From positions 558,001 to 622,000 of the forward strand of contig NZ_BBQM01000012.1 in the NCBI RefSeq assembly GCF_000876015.1: 64,000 bases of DNA, read 5' to 3'. The position numbers and the translations under genes were made by a program. The DNA is from Cupriavidus basilensis. Lineage in GTDB: Bacteria; Pseudomonadota; Gammaproteobacteria; Burkholderiales; Burkholderiaceae. Numbering within the stretch: position 1 is the stretch's first letter; every line of letters starts with the position of its first letter. Positions 32,597 to 41,833 of the stretch are shown here, in pieces. The notes under the pieces are model-generated. The model was not told the origin of the DNA and did not search any database. It saw nothing but the letters and a program-made list of their open reading frames with translations.

Positions 32597-32628
32597 CTCA
32601 TTTCCACCTTGATCCTGCGTCCTACTCC

Positions 32629-34248
32629 ATGCACCTCCTGAAGCCCTCGTTGCCCCTGCGTCGCACCTTCCTCGCCACGCTGCTCGCCATCGGCCTCGCG
32701 GCCAATGCCGGCGGCATCGCCTTCGCCGCGCCACCCAACCACAACGGCACGCTCACGCTGCTGTCCACCAGCGAGCCGACCGCGCTCGTCACCATCGGCA
32801 ACGTCGCCACGCCCATCCTGAGCGTGAGCGCCAAGGTGACCGAAGGCCTGCTGAAGTACGACTACGACGTCAACCCGCAGCCGCAACTGGCCACCAGATG
32901 GGCGATCAGCCCCGACGGCCTGACCTACACGTTCACGCTGCGTCACGGCGTGAAATGGCATGACGGGAAGGATTTCACGTCGGCCGACGTCGCCTACTCC
33001 ATCGAACTGCTGAAGAAGATCCACCCGCGCGGGCGCAACACGTTCGCCAACCTCGTCGGCATCGACACGCCCGACAAGTACACCGCCATCCTGCGGCTGT
33101 CCAGGCCCGCGCCGTACCTCATCCGCGCGCTGGTCGCGACCGAGACGCCCATCGTGCCCCGCCATCTCTACGAGGGGACCGATCCCGCCAGCAATCCGAA
33201 CAACAACGCGCCCATCGGCACCGGCCCGTTCCGGTTCAAGGAATGGGTGCGCGGCAGCCACATCGTGTACGAACGCAACCCCGACTACTGGGACAAGCCC
33301 AAGCCCTTCGTCGACCAGCTGATCGTACGCTTCGTGACCGACCCCGCCGCCGCCGCCGTGGCGTTCGAGACCGGCGCGGTGGACCTCGGCTACCGCACGC
33401 CGGTGCCACTGGCCGACCTCGACCGTCTCAAGAAGGTGCCCTCGCTGCGCTTCGAGACCAAGGGCAACAGCTACTCGTCGAATGTCACGCGGCTGGAGTT
33501 CAACCTCGACAACGAGTACTTCCGCAATGAGAAGGTGCGCCAGGCCGTGGCCCATGCGGTGGACCGAAACGTCATCGTCAAGGTCGTGAACTACGGCTAT
33601 GGTCAGGTAAGCTACTCGCCGATCGCGCCGGGCCTCAAGGCCTTCCACGATCCGGCGCCCTCGCCTTACGCGCTCGACCTGAAGAAGGCCAATGCGCTGC
33701 TGGACGAGGCAGGCTATCCGAAGAAGGCCGGCGGCGTCCGCTTCAGCGTACCGCTCGACTACAACCCCATCGCCGGCGACGGTGCGCGCCTGGCGGACTA
33801 CCTCCGCGCGGCGCTGGCACGCGTGGGTATCGCGGTGACGGTACGCTCGCAGGATCCGAGCGCGTTCATCAAGCGCATCTACACGGACCGCGATTTCGCG
33901 TTCACCACCAACGGCGCGAGCAACCTGTTCGACCCGACCGTGGGCGTGCAGCGGCTGTACTGGTCGAAGAACTTCATCAAGGGCGTGCCCTTTTCCAACG
34001 GCACGCATTACCAGAACCCGGTGGTGGACAAGCTCCTGGAGGACGCGGCGGTGGAAAACAACCCCGCCGCGCGCCTGAAGCTGTTCAAGACGTTCCAGGA
34101 CACCGTGGCGCGCGACGTGCCGGACCTGAACCTCTACCAGCCGATGTTCATCACGATCGCCAACCAGCGCGTGCATGACCATTCGCTGACGGCGGACGGC
34201 GTGGAGTCGAACCTGGCGGACGTGTGGGTGGACGCGCCGAAGAAGTAG
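32629..34248 (+). CDS. Periplasmic peptide/amide-binding protein (SBP_bac_5 family), second copy
   Basis: The ATG at 32629 opens a signal peptide (TFLATLLAIGLAANAGGIAFA, cut before APPNH). The 539-residue protein is a paralogue of the first SBP: TLTLLSTSEPTALV, KVTEGLLKYDYDVNPQPQLA, LRHGVKWHDGKDF, IGTGPFRFKEWVRGSHIVYE, NALLDEAGYP. It closes the plus-strand cluster and faces the importer genes on the other strand. Two receptors for one visible permease suggest a broadened substrate range. Confidence 0.92.
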   Translation: MHLLKPSLPLRRTFLATLLAIGLAANAGGIAFAAPPNHNGTLTLLSTSEPTALVTIGNVATPILSVSAKVTEGLLKYDYDVNPQPQLATRWAISPDGLTYTFTLRHGVKWHDGKDFTSADVAYSIELLKKIHPRGRNTFANLVGIDTPDKYTAILRLSRPAPYLIRALVATETPIVPRHLYEGTDPASNPNNNAPIGTGPFRFKEWVRGSHIVYERNPDYWDKPKPFVDQLIVRFVTDPAAAAVAFETGAVDLGYRTPVPLADLDRLKKVPSLRFETKGNSYSSNVTRLEFNLDNEYFRNEKVRQAVAHAVDRNVIVKVVNYGYGQVSYSPIAPGLKAFHDPAPSPYALDLKKANALLDEAGYPKKAGGVRFSVPLDYNPIAGDGARLADYLRAALARVGIAVTVRSQDPSAFIKRIYTDRDFAFTTNGASNLFDPTVGVQRLYWSKNFIKGVPFSNGTHYQNPVVDKLLEDAAVENNPAARLKLFKTFQDTVARDVPDLNLYQPMFITIANQRVHDHSLTADGVESNLADVWVDAPKK

Positions 34249-34254
34249 GCGCCG

Positions 34255-34280
34255 GCCTGCCGGCCGTCAGGCCGGCAGGC
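34255..34280. terminator. Strong hairpin between convergent operons
   Basis: GCCTGCCGGCC and GGCCGGCAGGC form an 11-bp perfect stem with a GTCA loop, 6 bases after the SBP stop and 40 bases from the stop of the opposing ABC gene. There is no T-tract, but the position suggests a bidirectional terminator. Confidence 0.55.
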
Positions 34281-34320
34281 GCTTGCGGATCTCAGGCGTC
34301 GGGGGCCCGTGGCAGGGCGA

Positions 34321-36036
34321 TCACGCCGCCTTGCGCTGCTGCGCGCCCGGCACGGCCGCGATCAGGCTGCGCGTGTACGGATGCTGCGGCCGGTCCCAGA
34401 TCTCGCGGTGGCTGCCGGTCTCGACGATCTTTCCCTGATGCATCACCATCACGCGGTCGGCGATATAGCGCACCACCGAAAGGTCGTGCGAGATGAACAG
34501 GTACGAGAGCCCGAAGTCTTCCTTGAGCTCCACCAGCAGGTTCAGGATCTGCGCCTGCACCGACACGTCCAGCGCCGACACGGGCTCGTCGAGCACCACG
34601 AGGGAGGGCCGCAGCACCAGCGCGCGCGCGATGCCGATGCGCTGGCGCTGTCCGCCCGAGAACTCATTGGGAAAACGGCGCGCCGCATCGGCCGGCAAGC
34701 CCACGCGTTCCAGGATCGCCGCGATGCGGTTGCGCCGCTCGGCATGGTCGCTCACCCCATGTACCTTGAGCACGGCATCGATGATGTCGAACACGCTGCG
34801 CCTCGGGTTCAGCGAGGCATACGGGTCCTGAAACACCATCTGCACGCGGCGGCGCCACGGCTTGAGCGCCTTTTCGGCGAGCGGCGCGATGTCGGTGCCG
34901 TCGAACACGACGCGGCCCGCCGCCGGATCGACGAGACGCAGCAGCGTGCGCGACAGCGTGGACTTCCCGCAGCCCGACTCCCCCACGAGTCCCACGGTCT
35001 CTCCCGCGTGGATGTCGAACGACACGCCGTCCACCGCGTGCAGCACGCCGCCCCCCCGCTTGGGATAATCGGTGCGCAGCGCCTGTACCGACAGCAGCGG
35101 CGCGCCCGCCGGCACACGCCTGAGCGGCTTCGCCGCGGGCACATGCAAGGCGAACTCGCGCGCGCCGGTGACGGGATCGAGGCGAGGCTGTATCTCGGGC
35201 AGCCGCGCCTCGGCATAATGCAGCGCGCTGCCCGCGTGCAGCGACGCGCCGAGCAGGCCTTTGGTGTATGCGTGCGCGGGCGCCTCGAACAAACTCGCGG
35301 CCGGCCCCTCCTCGACCTTCTCGCCGCCGTACATGACCGCCACGCGATCGGCCCATTGCGCGACCAGGCCCAGGTCGTGCGTGATGAGCAGCAGCGCCAT
35401 GTCGAGATCGCGGCGCAGGCCGTCGAGCAGCGCGAGGATCTGCGCCTGGATGGTGACGTCCAGCGCGGTCGTGGGTTCGTCCGCGACCAGCAGGCGCGGA
35501 TTGCAGGCCACCGCCATCGCGATCATCACGCGCTGCCGCTGGCCGCCGGACAGGTTGTGCGGGTGGTCGTCGATACGCCGGTGCGCCTCGGGAATGCGCA
35601 CCAGGTCGAGCAGTTCGATGGCGCGCCTGCGGGCCGCCGGGGCCGAAAGCCTTTCGTGCCTGCGCAGCGTCTCCCCGATCTGCGCGCCGATCGTGTGCAC
35701 GGGGTTCAGCGAGGTCATCGGCTCCTGGAAGATCATGGCGATCTCGCGGCCACGCACTTCGCGCAGCTGGGCGGGAGACAAGGCGAGGATGTCGCGGCCA
35801 TCGAAACGGATGCTGCCGCGCAGCGCGGCGCCGGGCGCCAGCAGGCGCAGCAGCGCGAGCGCCGTGGTGGACTTCCCGCAGCCGGATTCGCCCACGAGCG
35901 CGAGCGTCTCGCCGCGCCGCAAGGTCAGGTCCAGCCCGCGGACAGCCTGGATCGGACCATTCGATCCGTGGAAGAAGACATCGAGGCCGCGCACGTCGAG
36001 CAGCGGCGCGTCTTGGTTGATGTGGTTTGCCGCCAT
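34321..36036 (-). CDS. Fused dipeptide-type ABC transporter ATPase (DppD-DppF)
   Basis: Two complete ABC modules in one 571-residue chain. The first has Walker [10 protein letters not shown] (about 49), signature LSGGQRQRV and Walker [13 protein letters not shown]. The second repeats [18 protein letters not shown] and [12 protein letters not shown]. Each module ends with the oligopeptide-transporter C-terminal extension. The chain energises import of the ligand captured by the neighbouring SBPs. It starts 1 base after the DppC stop, and the three genes form one operon. Confidence 0.95.
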   Translation of the reverse strand: MAANHINQDAPLLDVRGLDVFFHGSNGPIQAVRGLDLTLRRGETLALVGESGCGKSTTALALLRLLAPGAALRGSIRFDGRDILALSPAQLREVRGREIAMIFQEPMTSLNPVHTIGAQIGETLRRHERLSAPAARRRAIELLDLVRIPEAHRRIDDHPHNLSGGQRQRVMIAMAVACNPRLLVADEPTTALDVTIQAQILALLDGLRRDLDMALLLITHDLGLVAQWADRVAVMYGGEKVEEGPAASLFEAPAHAYTKGLLGASLHAGSALHYAEARLPEIQPRLDPVTGAREFALHVPAAKPLRRVPAGAPLLSVQALRTDYPKRGGGVLHAVDGVSFDIHAGETVGLVGESGCGKSTLSRTLLRLVDPAAGRVVFDGTDIAPLAEKALKPWRRRVQMVFQDPYASLNPRRSVFDIIDAVLKVHGVSDHAERRNRIAAILERVGLPADAARRFPNEFSGGQRQRIGIARALVLRPSLVVLDEPVSALDVSVQAQILNLLVELKEDFGLSYLFISHDLSVVRYIADRVMVMHQGKIVETGSHREIWDRPQHPYTRSLIAAVPGAQQRKAA

Positions 36037-36037
36037 G

Positions 36038-36994
36038 TCAGTGGCGCCCCCTCAGGCGCGGGTTGAATGCATCGTTGAGCCCGTCGCCCACGAGGTTGAG
36101 CGCCAGCACCGTCAGCACGATGGCCGCGCCCGGCAGCGCCGTGAGGTACCACGCCGTACGCAGCAGCTCCCTGCCCTGGCCGATCATGCTGCCCCAGGAC
36201 ACCGCGTTCGGATCGCCCATGCCGAGGAAGGACAGCGCCGACTCGATGAGGATGGCGCTGGCCACCAGCACCGACGTCGTCACGATCACCGGCGGTAACG
36301 CATTGGGCAGCATCTCCTGGAAGATGATGCGCGCGTGGCTGAAGCCCTGGCTGCGCGCGGCGAGCACGAACTCCGTCTCGCGCAGCGCGCGGAACTCGGC
36401 GCGCACCAGCCGCGCGATCACCGGCCACGAGGCCAGACCGATCGCGAGCACGATCACCGGCACGGAAGGCTGGCCGATGGCCACCACCACGATCACGAAC
36501 AGGAACGACGGCATCGTCTGGAACAGCTCCGTGATGCGTACCAGGGCGTCGTCGATGCGGCCGCCGAAGTAGCCGGCGCTTGCCCCGACCAGCACCCCGA
36601 TCAGCAGGCTCAGCACCGCGGCGACCACGCCCACGGCGAGCGACACGCGCGCGCCGTGGGCGATGCCGGCGATGACGTCGCGGCCCAGCGAGTCGCTGCC
36701 GAGCGGAAAGGCCGCGTCATGACCCGGCCACAACAGCGGCGGCGCGACCATGTCGAGCGGGTCGCCCGGATAGAGCAGCGGCGCGGCGAGCGCCAGCACG
36801 AGCATGAACGCCAGCAGCAGCACGCCCGCCACGGCGGCCGGATTGCGCAGGAAGGCGCGCAGCGCGGCATGGCGGCTGGAGACCGGCCTGGCGCCGGCGC
36901 CGACCTTCGCGGCCGCGGTTGCCGTCAAGGCAGGTTCGGAGCGAGGCACCGGCGGGGACGCAAGCGCGGAATCGGATGAGAGCGGTGTGGACAT
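36038..36994 (-). CDS. Peptide/amide ABC transporter permease, DppC type
   Basis: A 318-residue protein with six membrane helices. It has the N-terminal OppC leader pattern (FLRNPAAVAGVLLLAFMLVLALAAP), LGSDSLGRDVIAGIAHGARVSL, and the EAA loop FVLAARSQGFSHARIIFQEMLPNALP that contacts the ATPase. The ATG at 36994 is chosen because the next in-frame region upstream overlaps DppB-flanking sequence. It is transcribed between DppB and the ATPase. Confidence 0.92.
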   Translation of the reverse strand: MSTPLSSDSALASPPVPRSEPALTATAAAKVGAGARPVSSRHAALRAFLRNPAAVAGVLLLAFMLVLALAAPLLYPGDPLDMVAPPLLWPGHDAAFPLGSDSLGRDVIAGIAHGARVSLAVGVVAAVLSLLIGVLVGASAGYFGGRIDDALVRITELFQTMPSFLFVIVVVAIGQPSVPVIVLAIGLASWPVIARLVRAEFRALRETEFVLAARSQGFSHARIIFQEMLPNALPPVIVTTSVLVASAILIESALSFLGMGDPNAVSWGSMIGQGRELLRTAWYLTALPGAAIVLTVLALNLVGDGLNDAFNPRLRGRH

Positions 36995-37068
36995 CGAACG
37001 CGTTGAAGCCTGGTTGTTCGGAAACAGGAAGAAAAAGGAAGACGGACGGGAAGCACGCGGCGGGACGC

Positions 37069-38052
37069 TCATCGCACCTGGATGCGCGGATCGAGCCAGG
37101 CATGCAGCAGGTCGACCAGCATGTTGGCGACGATGACCAGCATCGACGACATCAGCAAGACGCCAAGCAGCACCGTGTAGTCCCGTCCGGCCACCGAGTC
37201 GAACGCCAGGCGTCCCAGTCCGGGCCAGCTGAACACGGTCTCGACCACCACCGCGCCCCCCAGCAGCGTGCCGAAATGCATGCCGGCCACGGTGGTGACC
37301 GGGATCAGCGCATTGCGCAGGATGTGGCGCAGGTTCACTGTCCACGGATGCAGCCCCTTGGCTTCGGCCGTGCGCACGAAGTCCTGCCGGGCCACCTCGA
37401 GCATCGCGGCGCGCGTGAGCCGCGAGAAGATCGCGATATAGAAGCCGGCCATCGCCAGCGCGGGGAGCACCAGATGCAGTGCCACGTCCACCACGTGCGT
37501 CCAGCCGGCATAGCCAGCGCCGATGGTTTCGCTGCCGCCGGTGGGCAGCCAGCCCAGGTGCACCGAGAACAGTACGATGGCCATCAGCCCCAGCCAGAAA
37601 CCCGGCGTGGAATACAGCAGCAGTGCCAGCACGGAAAGCGTGCGGTCCTGCCAGCGGCCCACGCGCGTGGACATGACCGTGCCCGCGGCGATGCCGATGG
37701 CCAGCGCGAGCGTCAGCGCCGTCACCATCAGCAGCAGCGTATTGCCGAGCCGCGCGCCGATCAGCGCCACCACCGGCATGTTGTAGCGCGGCGAAACGCC
37801 CAGGCTGAAATGCGCGAGGTTGTTCAGGTAGGCACCCAGTTGCTGGAGCACGGGCAGGTCGAGGCCGAAATGCGTGCGCAGCTGCGCCATGCTCTCCGCC
37901 GTGGCGGAGCCCGACTCGGCCGCCACCACGTCGGCGGCGTCGCCGGGAATCAGCTGCATCAGGATGAAATTGAGAAGGATCACGCCAATGACCGTCGGCA
38001 CGGCCTGCCACGCCGTGCGGATCAGCGTGCGGCTCGCCTGACGCAGCTTCAT
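37069..38052 (-). CDS. Peptide/amide ABC transporter permease, DppB type
   Basis: A 327-residue permease with the DppB/OppB layout: first helix TVIGVILLNFILMQLIPGD, TM block LGNTLLLMVTALTLALAIGI, STPGFWLGLMAIVLFS and the EAA loop DFVRTAEAKGLHPWTVNLRHILRNALIP. First gene of the importer operon; its promoter should lie in 38053-38300. Confidence 0.93.
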   Translation of the reverse strand: MKLRQASRTLIRTAWQAVPTVIGVILLNFILMQLIPGDAADVVAAESGSATAESMAQLRTHFGLDLPVLQQLGAYLNNLAHFSLGVSPRYNMPVVALIGARLGNTLLLMVTALTLALAIGIAAGTVMSTRVGRWQDRTLSVLALLLYSTPGFWLGLMAIVLFSVHLGWLPTGGSETIGAGYAGWTHVVDVALHLVLPALAMAGFYIAIFSRLTRAAMLEVARQDFVRTAEAKGLHPWTVNLRHILRNALIPVTTVAGMHFGTLLGGAVVVETVFSWPGLGRLAFDSVAGRDYTVLLGVLLMSSMLVIVANMLVDLLHAWLDPRIQVR

Positions 38053-38402
38053 GGCTGCACCGCCTCGTCCGGGCTGACCACGCCTGCATCGGAAGGCCGG
38101 CGCATGACGGCCGTGGTCGGTGAGACGCCGCGATGGACGGCGCCGGCATCACGCGAGCGGGTGCCAAGGAACTTGCTGCAGGAGAGGGTCATGAGGGACT
38201 GTCTGGCGGAAAGCTGGATCGACAGTCAGGCTAAGGCGGTCTCCGTGCGCACCCAACGAACTTTATCGTCTACGCATATTCGATTTACTTCCGTCAGATG
38301 GCTGCGGCACCGGGGGCCGCAATCCGCGCCGCGCCGGCCCGCCAGACAGGCCTGCAGCCGCCCCCAACCGCCGCCGGGGTTGCTGCCCCCGGCCACGCGC
38401 CG
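38053..38402. other. Intergenic region upstream of the importer operon
   Basis: No supported gene on either strand. It carries the likely promoter of the dppBC-ATPase operon (minus strand) and, at its right end, the 3' flank of the spermidine-synthase-like gene. A short AT-richer patch (TTTATCGTCTACGCATATTCG, about 38261-38281) is the best candidate for the promoter. Confidence 0.4.
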
Positions 38403-39218
38403 TCATCCCCCCAGTTTCCGCCAGAACCGCCAGTCCGACGCCAGCCGCTTGCCCTGCTTCAGACGCCGCGCGGCGGAGCGCAGGTTCAGTGCGTGCGCGG
38501 TCTCCAGGATGCGCGCGCGGGCGAGCAGCGTTTCGAGGGACGGCAGCGTCCACGCGCCTTTCCAGGCGAACAGCGTGTAGTTGCAGCTGTCTTCCGACAG
38601 CGAAACGGCGAACGACTCGCCGAACACGGAGCGGACCTCTTCCAGGTAGAACGGAATGTCCTGGTCGCTCTCGAGGAAATTGGCGACCAGCACGCCGTCG
38701 TCGGCCAGCCGCGCGTGGCAGGCGCCGTAGAAATCCGCCGTTCCCAGCTGGGCCGGCATGCCGTGCGCGAGGAAGCCGTCGACCATGATCACGTCGGGCC
38801 GCGCGTCCTGGCCCTTGACGTACTCGGCGCCGTCCGCGCAGATGACTTCGAGGCGATCGTCGTCGGGCGGGATATGGAAAGTGTCGCGCAAGGCGATCAC
38901 GGCCGGATCGATCTCGATGGCCACGACCTTGGCGTTGGGCAGATGGCGGTAGCAGTATTTGGCCAGCGAGCCGCCGCCGAGGCCGATCATCGAGATGCGG
39001 GCCGGCGCCGGGCGCAGCAGCAGGAAGCCCATCATGGTCCGGGTATAACCGAGCACCAGCTTGTCGGGGTCGCGCCGCGACATGAGGCTTTGCGTGGCAT
39101 GCACGTCGAAATGCAGCGACAGCGCGTGATCGGTTTCCAGGATCACCGGCTTGCCGTCATCGGGCGTTTCGGCAAGAAACTTCAAATACGCTTCGAACGA
39201 GGCGCGGGATGGATCCAT
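38403..39218 (-). CDS. Spermidine synthase-like protein (Rossmann methyltransferase fold)
   Basis: The 271-residue protein has the aminopropyltransferase-type nucleotide site: ISMIGLGGGSLAKYCYRHLP, VVAIEIDPAVIALRDTF, LEVICADGAEYV and DVIMVDGF. The typical catalytic D-x-T-D-P after the VVD strand is replaced by DGFLAHGMP, so it may be one of the many SpeE-like proteins without proven polyamine activity. The ATG at 39218 fits the family N-terminus; upstream codons to 39677 read through the promoter of the divergent RHH gene. No partner decarboxylase is nearby. Confidence 0.7.
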   Translation of the reverse strand: MDPSRASFEAYLKFLAETPDDGKPVILETDHALSLHFDVHATQSLMSRRDPDKLVLGYTRTMMGFLLLRPAPARISMIGLGGGSLAKYCYRHLPNAKVVAIEIDPAVIALRDTFHIPPDDDRLEVICADGAEYVKGQDARPDVIMVDGFLAHGMPAQLGTADFYGACHARLADDGVLVANFLESDQDIPFYLEEVRSVFGESFAVSLSEDSCNYTLFAWKGAWTLPSLETLLARARILETAHALNLRSAARRLKQGKRLASDWRFWRKLGG

Positions 39219-39336
39219 CTTGATGACGTGGGCTTGCAGGGCCAGGCAGCTTGTGCAGGCCTCCCGGAATCGGTCCCGGGGCGGCACGGCCAGCCTGAGC
39301 CAGCGGGCCTGTACTCCGGCTGTCAGGTTGTATACT

Positions 39337-39355
39337 ATGATAATAGCATTATCAT
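39337..39355. promoter_or_regulatory. Perfect palindrome between divergent genes, RHH operator
   Basis: ATGATAATAGCATTATCAT: two perfect 8-base arms around AGC, 32 bases before the RHH start and 119 bases before the opposing gene. AT-rich in a GC-rich setting. Small RHH regulators typically bind such a dyad and repress themselves. Confidence 0.7.
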
Positions 39356-39386
39356 ACGATGCGACTCTGATACGCATGGAAAACGC

Positions 39387-39581
39387 ATGGAAACCAAGAC
39401 CGCACGGCTTACCGTGTTGATTGACCCGGTGAAGAAGAAAGCTTTCGAGACGCTGTGCGCGGCACAGGACCAGACGCCATCGCAGGTCGTGCGCCAGTTG
39501 ATCCGCGATTATCTGGAACAGCACGGCGTCGACTATGCGACGCGGCCCAAGGTCGGCTCGGTCAGGGAAAGCAGCCGATAG
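39387..39581 (+). CDS. Small ribbon-helix-helix regulator (64 aa)
   Basis: The sequence METKTARLTVLIDPVKKKAF continues ETLCAAQDQTPSQVVRQLIRDYL, a textbook RHH: one beta strand, helix, turn, helix. A basic tail follows. It is encoded divergently from the spermidine-synthase-like gene with the palindrome at 39337-39355 between them, so it probably regulates both. There is no toxin partner downstream. Confidence 0.75.
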   Translation: METKTARLTVLIDPVKKKAFETLCAAQDQTPSQVVRQLIRDYLEQHGVDYATRPKVGSVRESSR

Positions 39582-39741
39582 CCGCATGCCGCTGTCCGGC
39601 GGGCGCATGCGCCGCTGCCGGAATATCGCCTGGGATCGCACTGTTGCCGTCCCAGAGCCGCCCGCTCCACCGTCCAAACAAGCCCTCCGGCAGTGGAGGG
39701 CATCGCCGCCCTCCCCGCGCCTGCCGGGCCGGACCGGGCGC

Positions 39742-39772
39742 CCCGCCCCCCGCCCCCCGCCCCCCGCCCGCC
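39742..39772. repeat. Cytosine-run tandem repeat, G-quadruplex candidate on minus strand
   Basis: CCCC-G followed by three CCCCCC runs, each separated by a single G, then CCC. On the minus strand this gives five G-runs of three or more with one-base loops. It lies 14 bases after the stop of the minus-strand MarR gene, so it would be transcribed as G-rich RNA. Confidence 0.6.
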
Positions 39773-39785
39773 GCGCGTGGCCGGT

Positions 39786-40250
39786 TCAGTCGCCAACGGC
39801 CACGAAGTCCTCGGCAAACTCATCGGAATGAATCCTGGCCAGCGCGCTGCGCAGGGCCTTCGCGTCGTCCTCGCCGTAGACGTGCTCGAACCGCGCCTGC
39901 GCCAGGCGCCACAGCCGCTTCGATTCGACGAGCTTGCTCCGGCCGGCGTCGGTCAGCGCGACGAGGCGGCTGCGGCCGTCCTCCGGGTCCCGCAACTGTT
40001 CGATCAGGCCGTCGCGCTCGAGCGGCTTGATGTTGTGGGCCAGCGCGGAGCGGTCGAGCACCAGCGCCTTCGCCAGTTGCCCCATCGACGGCGGCGCCCC
40101 GGCGCGGTCGACGTGGGCAAGGATCGCGTGCTGCGACAGCTTCAGGCCGCACGGCGCCAGCACGGCGTCGTAGAGCTGGGACACGCGGCGGGCTGCCTTG
40201 CGCAGCGCGCCGCCATTGCACAGGGTTGCGTCGCTCCGGAGGGATGTCAT
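39786..40250 (-). CDS. MarR family regulator, probably of the divergent MATE pump
   Basis: The 154-residue protein contains LSQHAILAHVDRAGAPPSMGQLAKALVLDRSALAHNIKPLERDGLIEQ followed by the wing DPEDGRSRLVALTDAG, the MarR winged helix. The ATG at 40250 (MTSLRSDATL) is preferred; a further upstream ATG would place the start inside the operator region. The divergent MATE gene begins 174 bases away with two TTGCATATGC boxes between. Confidence 0.88.
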   Translation of the reverse strand: MTSLRSDATLCNGGALRKAARRVSQLYDAVLAPCGLKLSQHAILAHVDRAGAPPSMGQLAKALVLDRSALAHNIKPLERDGLIEQLRDPEDGRSRLVALTDAGRSKLVESKRLWRLAQARFEHVYGEDDAKALRSALARIHSDEFAEDFVAVGD

Positions 40251-40306
40251 TGTGGCTTGGCGGTCCTGGCCGCGGCAGTGGACGTGATGCGGCGAGCTTA
40301 CCTCAC

Positions 40307-40360
40307 TTGACATTGATTGCATATGCACATACCTTTGCGTTTCCGGCTACTTGCATATGC
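40307..40360. promoter_or_regulatory. Divergent control region with two TTGCATATGC boxes
   Basis: TTGCATATGC occurs at 40317-40326 and 40351-40360, 34 bases apart (about three helical turns), each containing the dyad GCATATGC. A -35-like TTGACA at 40307-40312 directly precedes the first box, with a weak TACCTT 17 bases on. MarR binding here would block MATE transcription. Confidence 0.65.
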
Positions 40361-40423
40361 CTGCATGTGGCATCGGCCGAGGCGGTGTGCCAGTCACCGT
40401 GCGAATCCCTCCGAGGTGACAGA

Positions 40424-41812
40424 ATGACGACTCCCGCGGCATCCAATGCGCCGCATGCCGCCAGCGCGGCGGCCAACCCGCGGCTGCAGGCGATGCTCAA
40501 GGGGCCGGTGCTGCCGACGGTCGCGCGGCTGGCCTGGCCCAACCTCGCCATGATGCTGGCGCAGTCGAGCACGGGCCTGATCGAGACCTGGTTCGTCTCG
40601 CGCCTGGGCACGGCGCCGCTGGCCGGCATGGCGCTGGTCCTGCCGGTGCTGATGCTGCTGCAGAACATGGCCGGCGGCGCCATGGGCGGCGGCATTTCCG
40701 CGGCGGTGTCGCGCGCGCTCGGCGGCGGCAGGCATGCCGAAGCCAGCAGCCTCGCCCTGCACGCGGTGGTCATCAACGCGGGACTGGGCATCGTCTCGTC
40801 CGCCGCCCTGCTGCTTGCCGGCCCGTATCTCTACCGCGCGCTCGGCGGCAGCGGCGCCGCGCTGGACGCGGCGCTGACCTACTCGGACATCGTCTTCGCC
40901 GGCTCGGTCATGATGTGGGTCATGAACGCGCTGGCCAGCGTGATCCGCGGCACCGGCAACATGGTCACGCCGGGCGCGGTGATCTGCGGCGGCGCGCTGC
41001 TGCTGATCCCGCTGTCGCCCAGCCTGATCTTCGGATGGGGCCCGATGCCGGAGCTCGGCATCGCGGGCGCGGGCGTCGCCATGCTCATCTACTACGCGCT
41101 CGGCGCCGCCGTGCTGGCTTGGTACTGCCTGAGCGGGCGCAACGCCGCGAAGCTGCAGCGCGGCCCGCTGCGCTGGCCGCTGGCGATGGAAATACTCTCG
41201 GTCGGCGGCGTGGCCGCGATCAACCCGTTCATCACCAACACCATGATCGGCGCCACCACCGCGATGGTCGGCGCGAGCTTCGGGGTGTCGGCGCTGGCCG
41301 GCTACGGTACCGGGGTGCGGCTCGAATATCTCGTCATTCCGGTGGCCTTCGGCATCGGCGCGCCGCTGGTGGCGATGGTCGGCTCGAACCTGGGCGCGCG
41401 CCAGCCGGCGCGGGTGCGCCAGATCGCGCTCATCGGCGGCGCGATGTCGTTCGCGGTGACGGAGGCCATCGGCCTGTGCGCCGCCATCTGGCCGCTGAGC
41501 TGGCTCCGGCTGTTCGGCACCGACCCAGGCATGCTCGCGACGGGCACGACCTATCTGCGCGTGGTCGGCCCCTTCTATGGCTTCTTCGGGCTGGGATTCG
41601 CGCTGTACTTCGCCTCGCAGGGCGCGCGCCGCCTGAAATGGCCGCTGCTGGCCGGCCTGCTGCGGCTGCTGGTCGCGGTCGGCGGCGGATGGCTGGCCAT
41701 CCACCTCACCGGCTCGCTGGTCGCGTTCTTCGCCGCCTCGGCGCTCGGCATGGTGCTGTACGGCGCGGTCATCGCATCGGTCTTCCTCTTCGGCTTCCGG
41801 GAGACCAGCTAG
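40424..41812 (+). CDS. MATE family multidrug efflux transporter
   Basis: A 462-residue protein with twelve hydrophobic segments. Features of the family include PNLAMMLAQSSTGLIETWFVSRLGTAPLAG near the start, a second-half repeat (NPFITNTMIGATTAMVGASFGVSALAGYG) and MVGSNLGARQP. It should export cationic or hydrophobic compounds using a Na+ or H+ gradient across the inner membrane. The ATG at 40424 follows GAGGTGA. Regulation by the divergent MarR is likely. Confidence 0.9.
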   Translation: MTTPAASNAPHAASAAANPRLQAMLKGPVLPTVARLAWPNLAMMLAQSSTGLIETWFVSRLGTAPLAGMALVLPVLMLLQNMAGGAMGGGISAAVSRALGGGRHAEASSLALHAVVINAGLGIVSSAALLLAGPYLYRALGGSGAALDAALTYSDIVFAGSVMMWVMNALASVIRGTGNMVTPGAVICGGALLLIPLSPSLIFGWGPMPELGIAGAGVAMLIYYALGAAVLAWYCLSGRNAAKLQRGPLRWPLAMEILSVGGVAAINPFITNTMIGATTAMVGASFGVSALAGYGTGVRLEYLVIPVAFGIGAPLVAMVGSNLGARQPARVRQIALIGGAMSFAVTEAIGLCAAIWPLSWLRLFGTDPGMLATGTTYLRVVGPFYGFFGLGFALYFASQGARRLKWPLLAGLLRLLVAVGGGWLAIHLTGSLVAFFAASALGMVLYGAVIASVFLFGFRETS

Positions 41813-41833
41813 GCGCCGGCGGCGGGGCCGGCT

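Noticed and set aside
39601..39785. Possible small gene between the RHH and MarR genes
   Set aside because: The frames are low-complexity Pro/Arg sequence over a GC-rich repeat and lack start signals.
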